NCBI GenBank assembly: GCA_024304885.1
Contig: JALJOM010000003.1
Location: 128,296-192,295, forward strand
Source: Beijerinckiaceae bacterium
GTDB taxonomy: Bacteria > Pseudomonadota > Alphaproteobacteria > Rhizobiales > Beijerinckiaceae
Reading direction: 5' to 3'
DNA: 64,000 bases
The position numbers were made by a program, and so were the translations under genes. Of this stretch, positions 26,585 to 35,478 are shown piece by piece (position 1 is the first letter of the stretch; each line of letters starts with the position of its first letter). Below the pieces are notes generated by a model that saw only the letters and a program-made list of their open reading frames with translations, searched no databases and was not told where the DNA came from.

Positions 26585-28057
26585 ATGGTGTCGCGGATCG
26601 TCAAGGTGGACCCGTTCGATCTCGTCGTCTTCGGCGGGACGGGAGACCTCGCGCGGCGCAAGCTCTACCCGGCGCTGCTGCGCCGCTTCCTCGACGGGCA
26701 GCTCGCCGAGCGAACCCGGATCATCGGCGTGTCTCGCCAGCCTCTCGACATCGACGCCTATCGGGCGAGGATCGCCGAGACCCTGCTGCCGATCCTACAC
26801 GAATCGGGCAAAGCCGAGGTCCCGGACCCGTTTCTGCGCATGCTGGACTATGTCGCGCTCGATGCCACGGTCGACTCCGGCTGGGACCGCTTGCAGCGCA
26901 TGCTCGACGGCACGAGTCCTGCGGTGCGCGCTTTCTATCTCGCGATGGCACCGGACACGTTCGGGCAGATCGCGACGCGTCTCGGCGCGCAAGGCCTCGT
27001 GACACCCACCTCGCGAATCATCGTCGAGAAGCCGATCGGCCGGGACGCGGCCTCGGCGAAGGCGATCAACGACGCGATCGGCGCCGTGTTCGCGGAGCAT
27101 CAAATCTATCGGATCGACCATTACCTCGGCAAGGAGACGGTCCAGAACCTCATGGCCTTGCGGTTCGCCAACGCGCTCTTCGAGCCGTTGTGGAACTCTT
27201 CTCACGTCGACCATATCGAGATCACCGTCGCGGAATCGATCGGCGTCGAGGGTCGCGGCGCCTATTACGAGCATGCCGGTGCGCTGCGCGACATGGTGCA
27301 GAACCACCTGCTGCAGCTCCTCTGCCTCGTCGCGATGGAGCCGCCGGCCGCCTTCGAGGCGGATTCGGTCCGGGACGAGAAGCTGAAGGTCCTGAAATCG
27401 CTCGCGACGATCGACGCGAGCAATGCTGCGGCGCTGACCGTGCGCGGCCAATATTGCGCCGGCGCCAGCATGGGCGAGGCGGTGCCGGGCTATGCCCAGG
27501 AGGTCGGCAACAAGGAGAGCACGACGGAAACCTTCGTCGCCCTCAAGGCGGAGATCGCGAGCTGGCGTTGGGCCGGGACGCCGTTCTACTTGCGGACCGG
27601 AAAGCGGCTGCCGCGCAGGATTTCCGAGATCGTCATCGCCTTTCGCGAGATTCCGCATTCGATCTTCGCCGCCGAGGCGGGTCGGATCAAGCGGACGCGG
27701 CTCGTCATCACGCTCCAGCCGGACGAAGGCATCAAGCTCTGGCTGATGCTGAAGGAGCCAGGGGCCGGCGGCATGAGGCTCCGCCACGTTCCGCTCGACA
27801 TGAGCTTCGCCGAAACCTTCGCGATCTACACGCCCGACGCCTACGAGCGCCTGCTGATGGACGTGATTCGCGGCAATGCCACGCTCTTCATGCGCCGCGA
27901 CGAGGTCGAGGCGGCCTGGCACTGGATCGATCCGATTCATCAGGCCTGGAGCTTGTCGAACGATGCGCCGCGTCCCTATATCGCCGGAACCTGGGGGCCT
28001 GCGGCCTCGATCGCCCTCGTCGAGCGGGACGGTCGCAGCTGGAACGAGGAAACGTGA
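26585..28057 (+). CDS. zwf: Glucose-6-phosphate 1-dehydrogenase
   Basis: Oxidises glucose 6-phosphate to 6-phosphogluconolactone with NADP+, opening the pentose-phosphate and Entner-Doudoroff routes. The 490-residue protein has the nucleotide-binding motif FGGTGDLARRKLYPAL (residues 16-31), the active-site signature RIDHYLGKETVQNL and the downstream EKPIGRD. ATG at 26585 follows GAGGGGTGAGCC. In many bacteria zwf is grouped with pgl and edd, but neither is present here; a class II aldolase gene follows after 45 bases instead. The 106-base gap after the patatin gene leaves room for its own promoter. Confidence 0.97.
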   Translation: MVSRIVKVDPFDLVVFGGTGDLARRKLYPALLRRFLDGQLAERTRIIGVSRQPLDIDAYRARIAETLLPILHESGKAEVPDPFLRMLDYVALDATVDSGWDRLQRMLDGTSPAVRAFYLAMAPDTFGQIATRLGAQGLVTPTSRIIVEKPIGRDAASAKAINDAIGAVFAEHQIYRIDHYLGKETVQNLMALRFANALFEPLWNSSHVDHIEITVAESIGVEGRGAYYEHAGALRDMVQNHLLQLLCLVAMEPPAAFEADSVRDEKLKVLKSLATIDASNAAALTVRGQYCAGASMGEAVPGYAQEVGNKESTTETFVALKAEIASWRWAGTPFYLRTGKRLPRRISEIVIAFREIPHSIFAAEAGRIKRTRLVITLQPDEGIKLWLMLKEPGAGGMRLRHVPLDMSFAETFAIYTPDAYERLLMDVIRGNATLFMRRDEVEAAWHWIDPIHQAWSLSNDAPRPYIAGTWGPAASIALVERDGRSWNEET

Positions 28058-28102
28058 CGGTGCCGGCGTACTCGCCCGCGCTACCGAGAGGAAGCAAGGC
28101 CG

Positions 28103-28759
28103 ATGGAGAAGGAATGCCGGGCGCGCCAATCGCTGATCGATGCCTGCCGCGCCATGAACGCCTCCGGCCTCAACCAAGGCACCGCGGGCAATATCTCGCT
28201 ACGCTGGAAGGACGGGCTGCTCATCACGCCCTCGGGGCGCCCCTATGACGAGCTGCAGGCGGACGACATCGTCTTTCTGCGCATGGACGGCTCCAGCGAG
28301 CACGAGCTTTCGCCCTCCTCGGAATGGCGCATGCACCGCGACATCCTCGCCGCGAAGGCCGACGTCGGCGCTGTCGTGCATGCCCATTCCGTCCATGCGA
28401 CGGCCTTCGCGATCTGCGGCATGGAGATCCCGGCCGTCCACTACATGATCGCGATCGCGGGCGGGCCCGACATCCGCTGCGCACCCTATGCGACCTATGG
28501 GACGCCCGAGCTGTCCGCCCTCGTGCTCGAGGCCCTCGAAGGGCGCAGCTGCGCGCTGATGGCCAATCACGGGATGGTCGCGACGGGTGCCGACCTGCGC
28601 CAAGCCATGTGGCTCGCGGTCGAGCTCGAGACGCTCTGCAAGCAATATGCCTTGGCGCTCCAGATCGGCACGCCGCGCTTGCTGAGCGACGAGGAAGTCG
28701 CGATCAACGTGGCGAAATTCAACGACTACGGGCTGAAGAAGAAGCCCCGCGCGGCGTGA
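28103..28759 (+). CDS. Class II aldolase/adducin-family protein
   Basis: A 218-residue member of the zinc-dependent class II aldolase fold, close in layout to L-fuculose- or L-ribulose-phosphate aldolase/epimerase. Zinc ligands are visible in VVHAHSVHATAF and MANHGMVATG, and the N-terminal GLNQGTAGNISLRW and ITPSGRPYDEL blocks match the phosphate-binding loop of the family. It lies 45 bases downstream of zwf and is probably cotranscribed, which hints at sugar-phosphate cleavage or isomerisation, but the actual substrate cannot be told from sequence. Confidence 0.9.
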   Translation: MEKECRARQSLIDACRAMNASGLNQGTAGNISLRWKDGLLITPSGRPYDELQADDIVFLRMDGSSEHELSPSSEWRMHRDILAAKADVGAVVHAHSVHATAFAICGMEIPAVHYMIAIAGGPDIRCAPYATYGTPELSALVLEALEGRSCALMANHGMVATGADLRQAMWLAVELETLCKQYALALQIGTPRLLSDEEVAINVAKFNDYGLKKKPRAA

Positions 28760-28987
28760 GCAGCATCGGTGGATCGAGCGCCGCCTACGGAAAGGGAGGT
28801 CGGCTGCAGGGGTGCGGTAGCGCACGTTATCCGGATTTCAGTCATGCGATAGCAACGGTGCGGTGAGATTTTCGATAGCCCGGTGCCGACCGTCGGGCGC
28901 CTGCGGCAGGGACATCCTTGTCCCTCGAGATCTGCGTCTCTCGATCCGGAATGCGCAGTCCTGCTCGCGGGAAACGGAGTGGCCGAG

Positions 28988-29794
28988 ATGAATGTGGCGG
29001 TTACGGCCCGGACTTTCGGCCGCACCTTGGCGGGTGCCATGGTGGCGATCAGTGTCTGCATGGGCGCAACCCACGCGGAGGTCGCTTCCTACGGGTCCGG
29101 CTTGATCCTCCGCGGGACCATCACCGACCACGATGCCGACGTCCTGGACGCGAGCCTGCCGCATAACGGCACCCTGTTCCTTTCCTCCCCCGGCGGAATT
29201 CTCGGAGCCGGGCTCCGCATCGCCCAGCTCGCGAACCTGCGGCGTGCCTCGGCGGTTGTCGTGGGCAATTGCGCGAGCGCATGCAGCCTGCCGTTCTTCG
29301 CCGCGACGCGAAGGGTCGTGAGGCCCGGCGCGCGTGTCGGCGTGCACTCGAGCGCCAAGGCGGACGGCCGCGAGGACGACGAAACCCTCGCGACGACGGC
29401 GAGGATCGTGCGGATGCTCGCCGACCACGGGGTGCCGCAGACCGTCGTGGCCGGCATGATGACCGCGACGCCCGACAAGATGTATTGGCTGAACGACCAG
29501 GAGTTCGCGCTGCTCGGCGCCACGCAGGTCAACACGACCACGGCGGCCGCCGCTTCCTGCACCGGGTGGAGGATCGAGGCGCCGGCGGGGTTCGGCCGTA
29601 TCCGCTCGGCGCCGAGCCTTTCGGCCCCTGTCGTCGAGCGGGTGGCGAACGGTTCCCGAATCGAGAGCTGCAGCGAGAGCCGAACCGATGCGCGCGGCGT
29701 CGTGTGGCACAACGTGACCGCGTCCTATCGGGGTGAGGCCGGGCAACAGCTCGAAGCCAGAGGCTGGGTCAGCGGGCTGATCCTCGCCCGGTAG
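28988..29794 (+). CDS. Exported ClpP-fold protein with C-terminal SH3-like domain
   Basis: A 268-residue protein with a signal peptide (TLAGAMVAISVCMGATHAE). Residues 35-185 resemble the ClpP/crotonase fold found in COG3904-type periplasmic proteins: FLSSPGGILGAGLRIAQL, then VVVGNCASACSLPFFAATRR, where the Ser in CASAC sits where ClpP has its nucleophile. His and Asp partners were not assigned with certainty. Residues 195-268 (GWRIEAPAGFGRIRSAPSLSAPVVERV) form an SH3b-like module that may bind cell-wall or protein partners. The role is unknown. Its TAG stop coincides with the start of an A-module repeat. Confidence 0.78.
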   Translation: MNVAVTARTFGRTLAGAMVAISVCMGATHAEVASYGSGLILRGTITDHDADVLDASLPHNGTLFLSSPGGILGAGLRIAQLANLRRASAVVVGNCASACSLPFFAATRRVVRPGARVGVHSSAKADGREDDETLATTARIVRMLADHGVPQTVVAGMMTATPDKMYWLNDQEFALLGATQVNTTTAAAASCTGWRIEAPAGFGRIRSAPSLSAPVVERVANGSRIESCSESRTDARGVVWHNVTASYRGEAGQQLEARGWVSGLILAR

Positions 29795-29965
29795 AGCAAT
29801 TTCCAGCGAAGTGGACACCGGTTCGCGTCGCGAAATTGCGACAAGACAAGAATGTAGAGCGGCTTTCCGATTCCACCGGATCGGAAGCTGCTCTAGAGCG
29901 ATTTCCGGCGAAGTAGATCGCGGTTCGCGTCGCCAAACCGCGATAGAACAAGTATGTAGAGCTGC
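29791..29965. repeat. Two tandem A-module palindromic repeats
   Basis: The first copy (about 29791-29896) reads TAGAGCAATTTCCAGCGAAG, ACCGGTTCGCGTCGCGAAATTGCGACAAGACAAGAATG, then an AGAGCGGCTTTCCGAT / ATCGGAAGCTGCTCT hairpin. The second (29894-29965) starts AGAGCGATTTCCGGCGAAG and stops after GTATGTAGAGCTGCCC. They share the junction CTAGAGC. The opening TAG is the stop codon of the preceding gene. Confidence 0.88.
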
Positions 29966-29989
29966 CCACGAGAACAAGCGGAGACCACG

Positions 29990-30445
29990 ATGCCCGATAC
30001 GGATTGGTCATTCTTCGAGAACGGCATGCCGGGGCTGCACTTGACTCTCAACCCGCAGAAGCCGCTGCCGCCGGAAGCCCGCATCAACCGGCAATTCATC
30101 GATCACGGCCTGACGCTCAGCGACAAGGAGCTGCAGTCGCTGCTCCGCGGGCGCGCCGCGGGCATCGCCACCATCAATAACCTGTTGGGCCATCTTCTGC
30201 CGCCGGGGTTCACCTTGGGCACGCGACAGAAGTTCGCGACCCAGATCGCCGATGCGCTCCTCGACAAGAGCCTGTCGGCGCAATTGTCGCGCGAAGCTCC
30301 CACCTCGCAGGAGCGGCTCGAGCAGCGCGACGAGATGCTGAAGCAAATGTTCGAGCAAGCGCCTCCGCCCGGCGCGAAGCGGGCTCCGGCGCCGTCGCTG
30401 CTCGAGCACGTGCCGGTCGGGGTTTCCCTCACCATTCACTTCTGA
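29990..30445 (+). CDS. Hypothetical protein
   Basis: A 151-residue soluble protein beginning MPDTDWSFFENGMPGLHLTL. It has a basic, Leu-rich middle section (SLLRGRAAGIATINNLLGHLLPPG) and a helical region with mixed charge near its end (QERLEQRDEMLKQMFEQAPPPG). No signal peptide, Cys or metal motif is present. It is preceded by two tandem repeats and separated from the following gene by about 246 bases, so it is probably a single-gene unit. I do not recognise the family. Codon use matches the neighbourhood, which supports it being real. Confidence 0.6.
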   Translation: MPDTDWSFFENGMPGLHLTLNPQKPLPPEARINRQFIDHGLTLSDKELQSLLRGRAAGIATINNLLGHLLPPGFTLGTRQKFATQIADALLDKSLSAQLSREAPTSQERLEQRDEMLKQMFEQAPPPGAKRAPAPSLLEHVPVGVSLTIHF

Positions 30446-30691
30446 CGTGGTGGTCGAGCCGGCCCGAAGGTCCCGACCCCGCGCCCATGTGAGATCCTCA
30501 GGTCGCAGGCACCCACAAGGATGGGATCCTTCTGGGCTGAAGCTGCGATGGGGACCTATCCGATCAATCGCGAAATGGAGTAGATGCCGAGCTGAAACTT
30601 GTTGCTCCTCTCCTTCGAGCCGGGCATAACGCCGAGCTGCCGCTTGATACGGTCAACGGCCCGAAAAACCAAAACAAGGGGAGCAACAATA

Positions 30692-31438
30692 ATGAACAAG
30701 CATCACTTGCTGCGCGCCGCTCTTGCTGCAAGCACCGCTCTCGCTCTCGTCACGGTGACGGCGGCGGCCAATGCCGCCTCTCCTCACTGCCCGGTTACCC
30801 ACGCGCAGCTCAAGGCCAAGCTCGTGGCGGCCGATAGTGCCGACTCGACCGGCTTCGACAATCACTACTGGGGCGTCGTCGTCAATTCCGAAGGTGTCGT
30901 CTGTGCGGTCGCCTATTCGGGCTCGTCGGTCCAATCTCAATGGATCGCCAGCCGGCAGATCGCCGCGGCAAAAGCCTTCACGGCCTACGGCCTGAGCCTC
31001 GATATCGGCGCGGCCGGTACGAGCGCTTTCTCGACCGCGCAATTCTATAACCTGGTCCAGCCCGGAATCAATACCGGCGTTGCGCCTCTGTATGGCCTCG
31101 CGGGTGGTAATGTGCTCGAGTCGGCTGCTGCCTACAAAGGCCAGTTCCGCTTGTTCGGAACCGCGAACGATCCCATGGTCGGCGAGCGCGTCGGCGGCAC
31201 GATATCCTTCGGTGGAGGTGTCGCGCTCTACTCCGGGAACATCCGTGTGGGCGGCCTCGGCATCTCCGGCGACACGGCTTGCGCCGATCATTCCGTGGCC
31301 TGGCGCACGCGGGAAAGCCTCGGCTTGGTGCCTGCGGGCACCCCCGACATGCTGACCTTCGCGACCGTCGCCGATCCGCTGAACGGTCATCCTCGTTGTC
31401 ACAACGATGGTGGTACGCAGGGCGCAACAAACCCCTAG
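30692..31438 (+). CDS. Exported GlcG/HbpS-like (heme-binding family) protein
   Basis: A 248-residue protein with a clear Sec signal peptide (LLRAALAASTALALVTVTAAANAA) and a GlcG/HbpS (DUF336) domain: WGVVVNSEGVVCAVAYSG, QIAAAKAFTAYGLSLD, GGVALYSGNIRVGGLGISGD and TACADHSVAWRTRESLGL. HbpS from Streptomyces binds heme extracellularly and signals oxidative stress; other members are of unknown function. ATG at 30692 follows AGGGGAGCAACAAT, a strong ribosome site. Four Cys residues in the mature part could form disulfides. The TAG stop overlaps the opening CTAG of a repeat. The 246-base upstream gap holds no feature I can support. Confidence 0.82.
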   Translation: MNKHHLLRAALAASTALALVTVTAAANAASPHCPVTHAQLKAKLVAADSADSTGFDNHYWGVVVNSEGVVCAVAYSGSSVQSQWIASRQIAAAKAFTAYGLSLDIGAAGTSAFSTAQFYNLVQPGINTGVAPLYGLAGGNVLESAAAYKGQFRLFGTANDPMVGERVGGTISFGGGVALYSGNIRVGGLGISGDTACADHSVAWRTRESLGLVPAGTPDMLTFATVADPLNGHPRCHNDGGTQGATNP

Positions 31439-31573
31439 AGCAATTTCCAGCGAAGTGGACGCCACGTCGCATCTCGATCTCGATGTTTCGATAGATCGCC
31501 AGCGATACGAAATTGCGACAACACAAGAATAGAGCCGGTTTCCGATTCAGTCGGATCGGAAACCGGCTCTAGA
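31435..31573. repeat. A-module palindromic repeat
   Basis: CTAGAGCAATTTCCAGCGAAG, a GATCTCGATGTTTCGATAGATC insert, GAAATTGCGACAACACAAGAAT, then a hairpin AGAGCCGGTTTCCGAT / ATCGGAAACCGGCTCT and final CTAG. The first CTAG gives the TAG stop of the upstream gene. The remaining 266 bases to the yicC start show nothing I can name apart from a possible weak promoter. Confidence 0.88.
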
Positions 31574-31839
31574 CGACGCGCACGCGCAGGATCGATGCCA
31601 TCCCCGCGGCGCAGCGGCGATGGCTCGCCGGCCGCGGCACTCGTGCGAAATGTGAATCCACACGGCGGCCGCGACGGCAGCGTCCCCCGTCCGGCGTTGT
31701 CACTTGCGCGACACTCCGCGAAGTGCCGGCTCTGGCCGAACGGGCATCGACCCGAATTGCAATACGAACTATAGGGACTGAGCGTCGCCTTCCGCGGCGC
31801 AGCGCAAAGCGGATCGAGCGACGAGGCCCTGTCCCGAAG

Positions 31840-32724
31840 ATGTCCACCGCCAGCATGACGGGCTTCGCTCGTGTTTCTGGGGCAAGCCGGCTCGGGCCTT
31901 TCGCTTGGGAGATCAAGGCCGTCAATGCGAAGGGCCTGGATGTCCGGCTGCGCCTTGCGCCGCAGCTCGACCGGGTCGAGCCCGAGGCCCGGGCGCTGAT
32001 CGCGCGCCGGCTCGCGCGCGGTACCGTCAATGCGACCCTCTCTCTTCAGCGGGAACCCGGAAGCCCGGAGGTTCGCGTCAACCGCGATCTCCTGCAAAAG
32101 CTCGCTGCCGCGGTGGCCGGTATCGACCTGTACGGCGCGATCGCCCCGGCGACGCTCGACGGCCTTCTGGCCGTCCGCGGCGTCGTCGAGGTCCATGACG
32201 CCGAGGAGTCCGAGGAGGAGCGCCGCGATGCGGGCGCCGACGTCCTCGCGAGCCTCGACGAGGCGCTCGACTATCTCGTCGCGATGCGGATCCAGGAAGG
32301 TACGGCGCTCTGCACGATCCTCGTCGCCAGGCTCGCCCGGGTCGAGGCGCTCGTCGAGGCCGCGGATCGATGCCCGGGGCGCCGGCCGGAGGCGGTCCGG
32401 GCGCGTCTCGCCCAATCGATCGCGCTCCTTGCAGGGAACGGGAATTTCGACGAGAATCGGCTCTGTCAGGAAGCACTCCTCTTGGCCGCCAAGGCCGACG
32501 TCAGGGAAGAACTGGATCGTCTCATGACTCATGCGACCGCGGCGAGAAAGCTCCTCGTCGAGGGCGGGGCCGTCGGGCGCAGGCTCGACTTTCTCGCTCA
32601 AGAGCTCGGTCGCGAGGCCGGAACGCTCTGCGCCAAGTCGAACGATGCCGCGCTCACCGCGATCGGGCTCGAGCTGCGCGCGGAGATCGAGCAATTCCGC
32701 GAGCAGATCCAGAATATCGAGTAG
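31840..32724 (+). CDS. yicC: YicC/YloC-family endoribonuclease
   Basis: A 294-residue protein with the N-terminal YicC block SMTGFARVSG and the EIKAVNAKGLDVRLRL signature, and the C-terminal DUF1732 block GRRLDFLAQELGREAGTLCAKSNDAALTAIGLELRAEIEQFREQIQNIE. Both ends are canonical. YicC/YloC proteins are RNA-binding endoribonucleases that affect RNA turnover and, in E. coli, small-RNA stability. It is followed 7 bases later by gmk, the usual arrangement in Proteobacteria and Firmicutes, which supports cotranscription. Confidence 0.94.
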   Translation: MSTASMTGFARVSGASRLGPFAWEIKAVNAKGLDVRLRLAPQLDRVEPEARALIARRLARGTVNATLSLQREPGSPEVRVNRDLLQKLAAAVAGIDLYGAIAPATLDGLLAVRGVVEVHDAEESEEERRDAGADVLASLDEALDYLVAMRIQEGTALCTILVARLARVEALVEAADRCPGRRPEAVRARLAQSIALLAGNGNFDENRLCQEALLLAAKADVREELDRLMTHATAARKLLVEGGAVGRRLDFLAQELGREAGTLCAKSNDAALTAIGLELRAEIEQFREQIQNIE

Positions 32725-32731
32725 GCACAGG

Positions 32732-33421
32732 ATGCGGCATGACGATCGTTTCGAGCGTGGGCCCGGGACGAGCCCGCGTTCCGCGTCTCGCCTCGGCCGG
32801 CGCGGGCTGATGCTGATCCTGTCGTCGCCGTCCGGCGCCGGCAAGACGACGCTCACCCGCATGCTGCTCCAGACCAAGGAGCTCGATCTCACCTTGTCGA
32901 TCTCGGTGACGACGCGGCCGCGCCGCTCGAGCGAGGTCGACGGCATTCATTACAGCTTCATCACGCACAAGCAGTTCGATGCCCTGCGCGACGGCGGCGA
33001 CCTGCTCGAATGGGCCGAGGTGCACGGCAATTTCTACGGAACGCCGCGCGAGCCGGTCGAGAAGATCCTGGCCCAGAGCCGCGACGTCCTGTTCGACATC
33101 GACTACCAAGGCACGCTTCAGGTGAAGCAGAAGGCGGCCGAGGATTCGGTGACGATCTTCATCCTGCCGCCTTCGATGCGCGAGCTGCGCGCGCGGCTCG
33201 AACGTCGCGCTGAGGACCCGCCCGAGGCCATCGCGAGGCGGCTCGACAATGCCCGCAACGAGATTCGCCGCTGGACGGCCTACGACTATGTCCTCGTCAA
33301 CGACGATCTGCAGGCGACCTTCGACGATCTCCTCGCGATTCTGACCGCGGAACGCAGGCGCGTCGGGCGGGTTCAGGAGGGTACCGCTCGCTTCGTCGAG
33401 AAATTGCTGGCCGAGCCCTAG
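32732..33421 (+). CDS. gmk: Guanylate kinase
   Basis: Phosphorylates GMP to GDP with ATP, feeding nucleotide and (p)ppGpp metabolism. The 229-residue protein has the P-loop LSSPSGAGKTTL (about residues 30-41), the GMP-binding segment SVTTRPRRSSEVDGIHY and the lid region ERRAEDPPEAIARRL. ATG at 32732 gives a 26-residue N-terminal extension over the MLILSS start at 32810, normal for Rhizobiales, though the ribosome site is weak. It lies 7 bases after yicC. Its TAG stop is part of the CTAG that opens the following repeat cluster. Confidence 0.95.
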   Translation: MRHDDRFERGPGTSPRSASRLGRRGLMLILSSPSGAGKTTLTRMLLQTKELDLTLSISVTTRPRRSSEVDGIHYSFITHKQFDALRDGGDLLEWAEVHGNFYGTPREPVEKILAQSRDVLFDIDYQGTLQVKQKAAEDSVTIFILPPSMRELRARLERRAEDPPEAIARRLDNARNEIRRWTAYDYVLVNDDLQATFDDLLAILTAERRRVGRVQEGTARFVEKLLAEP

Positions 33422-33577
33422 CGCATCTTCCTGCGAAGCGGAAACCAGCTCTAGCGCGGGATGAGGAAAGGCGGACACCGGTTTTCCGCCCGCATCCCGC
33501 CCTGAACCTTCAGAATCGATCATGGATCACGATCTCGGATCGAACCGATCCGAGATCGTGATCTGGAGCAGTCTCGT
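33418..33577. repeat. Composite repeat cluster, degenerate A plus B plus C
   Basis: A degenerate A remnant (CTAGCGCATCTTCCTGCGAAG...AGCTCTAG) is followed by a B module (GCGGGATGAGGAAAGG...CCGCATCCCGC) and a C module whose 17-base arms GATCACGATCTCGGATC (33535-33551) and GATCCGAGATCGTGATC (33557-33573) are perfect inverted copies. It lies between convergent gmk and the HPF gene and may act as a bidirectional terminator. Confidence 0.85.
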
Positions 33578-33579
33578 CC

Positions 33580-34146
33580 TCAGTCGAGGTGATGCTTGCC
33601 GACGAGCCGCACGGTGCTCGCCTGCGCGCCTTTCTCCCCGATCTCCTCGACGAATCGCACCTCGGCGCCGACCTCGAGACGGTCGAAACCGCCGTCGAGC
33701 ACGCTGTTGCGATGGAAGTAGATCTCCCGGCCGTCGGCGGTCTCGATGAAGCCGCACTGCTCGCCCGCGAGGAACTTCGTCACGCGGCCATGGTCCTCGA
33801 CCTCGTGCGGCTTCACGTCGCCGCGCATCGTGCGCACGGCGTCCTCGATCTGCCGTTGCGCGAGCGCGAAGGCGTTCTTGATCGCCACCGAGGCATGCTC
33901 GTGCTCCGGGACGTCGCCGTGGGTCTTGTTGACGATGATGTCCTTGTGCTGCGGCATCGCGACGCGAATCCCGACCTCGAAGAGGCCGCCTTGCCGGTGC
34001 CGCGCGCTCGGCGCCTCGACGGTCACGTGGCAGCTCGTGATCCGGTCGTGGAACTTCTCGAGCCGCCGGGCTTCCCGTTCGACCTCGGCACGCAATGCCT
34101 CGGAGGGCTCCATGTTCTGGAAGGTGATGTCGAGCGGCACTTGCAT
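33580..34146 (-). CDS. HPF/RaiA-type ribosome-associated protein with cold-shock domain
   Basis: A 188-residue protein with an N-terminal HPF/RaiA (S30AE) domain (residues 1-105: PLDITFQNMEPSEALRAEVE, SCHVTVEAPSARHRQGGLFEV, then ASVAIKNAFALAQRQIEDAVR) and a C-terminal cold-shock domain (residues about 120-185, with GRVTKFLAGEQCGFIETADG and EIYFHRNSV carrying the RNP1 and RNP2-like aromatic residues). HPF/RaiA proteins bind the 30S subunit in stationary phase; the cold-shock domain binds single-stranded RNA. ATG at 34146 follows GAAAGGA. The usual long-HPF C-terminal dimerisation domain is absent and replaced by the cold-shock fold. Confidence 0.9.
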   Translation of the reverse strand: MQVPLDITFQNMEPSEALRAEVEREARRLEKFHDRITSCHVTVEAPSARHRQGGLFEVGIRVAMPQHKDIIVNKTHGDVPEHEHASVAIKNAFALAQRQIEDAVRTMRGDVKPHEVEDHGRVTKFLAGEQCGFIETADGREIYFHRNSVLDGGFDRLEVGAEVRFVEEIGEKGAQASTVRLVGKHHLD

Positions 34147-34298
34147 GGCGCGGTCCTTTCCTCGGCCTCGGCCCCAACGGGGCATTCGGCACGAATCTAG
34201 GGCGCGCAAAGCGCGGGGCCTTGCGTCAAATCAAGAAAGGGCGACCGTCTGACGTCGCCGGCGGCGTCTCGAGGCGCGTGGCCCGCCGCGCGTGCCGG

Positions 34299-35294
34299 CT
34301 ATTGCAGCCCGACGGGATCGACGATCCCCCTCGGGCAGCCCGGGTCGCGCGGCGGCGCGGAGGCCGCCATCAGCGGGGCGAGCGCGGGGCTATCCCCGAT
34401 CTCGCCGACGAGACCGATCGTGAGCTCCTTGATCAGCCTACGCTCGCCGTCGTCCTGGCAAGCGACCATTACGCGCGCCCCGGCCCCGGCGCCGAAGGAG
34501 TCGTCGAAAGCCTGCCGGATCGCCTCTCGCGTGATCTCCGCGCCGATATTGCTCGCGAACAGGTCGCGGACCCGCGACGCGTTCAGCTGGCTCACGAGCG
34601 CGATGGTGCGGGCGAAATAAGCTTGCGGCGGCTCGCCCCCGAAGCAGGTGCCGTGCTTGATCCATTCGTGACGATCGAGCTTCGACATGGCGCCCGGCAT
34701 GACACGCTCGAGCTCTTGCCGCGTCTGCGTCTCCAGATCGAGCGCCGGAAGCTTGTCCCAAGCACGGCGATCCGTCCGGCTGCTCTTGTCGATGGCGACG
34801 AGGTCCGGGGGGACGTTGCAATAGTCGCGGCCTTGCGGCCAGAGCCCGTGCAAGGCGAAATGCGCCGCATCGAATCGTGTCTCCGACTGCGTGATGCATT
34901 CGACCTTGCCTTCGCCCGCGGGACTTTCACAAAAAGCCGGCTGCCAGCTCACCGCGAGCACATATTCGGCCTTGCGCGGCCCCGAGCCGTCGGGCGCCGA
35001 GCCATCGGCAACGACTTCCGTATCACCACAGCCGACGGCGACCCAGCGCCGCAGCGGCTCGGCGCCCTCGACGTCGATCAAATAATGCGTCGCGTCCGGC
35101 TTGTTCTTCGCGCGCAGAGGGTAGGTTCTGTCGGGCTCGGTCTGGATCGACCCCGGATTCGTCTCGGTGCGGATCGACTGCAAGGCGGGGCAGGCTTTGC
35201 GCGCGATGAATGTGCCCTCCAAGCGCACTTCGGCCGCCGCGGGTGCGAGGGACAAGGAGACGACGACGCCGACGAGAGCTATGAACTTGCGCAT
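34299..35294 (-). CDS. Secreted ribonuclease T2
   Basis: A 331-residue exported endoribonuclease. The signal peptide is MRKFIALVGVVVSLSLAPAAA. Both catalytic blocks are intact: CAS I FALHGLWPQGRDY with one catalytic His, and CAS II HEWIKHGTCFGG with the Glu and second His. RNase T2 cleaves single-stranded RNA without metals through 2',3'-cyclic phosphates, in the periplasm or outside the cell, probably for phosphate or nucleotide scavenging. An N-terminal extension of about 90 residues precedes the catalytic domain (LEGTFIARKACPALQSI...YLIDVEGAEPLRRWVAVGCG) and resembles extensions of other proteobacterial T2 enzymes. Confidence 0.93.
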   Translation of the reverse strand: MRKFIALVGVVVSLSLAPAAAEVRLEGTFIARKACPALQSIRTETNPGSIQTEPDRTYPLRAKNKPDATHYLIDVEGAEPLRRWVAVGCGDTEVVADGSAPDGSGPRKAEYVLAVSWQPAFCESPAGEGKVECITQSETRFDAAHFALHGLWPQGRDYCNVPPDLVAIDKSSRTDRRAWDKLPALDLETQTRQELERVMPGAMSKLDRHEWIKHGTCFGGEPPQAYFARTIALVSQLNASRVRDLFASNIGAEITREAIRQAFDDSFGAGAGARVMVACQDDGERRLIKELTIGLVGEIGDSPALAPLMAASAPPRDPGCPRGIVDPVGLQ

Positions 35295-35478
35295 AGAAGC
35301 ATCCCGCCCTTTGGATCTATGTGTAAACGAGCTTGTCCGTAGCTTATCGGTCCTCGGGCGAATTTCAACACTCGAAACATTTCCGAAGCCAGCAGGTAAA
35401 CGCCCTCGGCGCGAATGGGGCTGACCGGCGCCGAGCCCGGCCCTATGATCGGCACCGGCCGCAAGGAACACACCCTCC

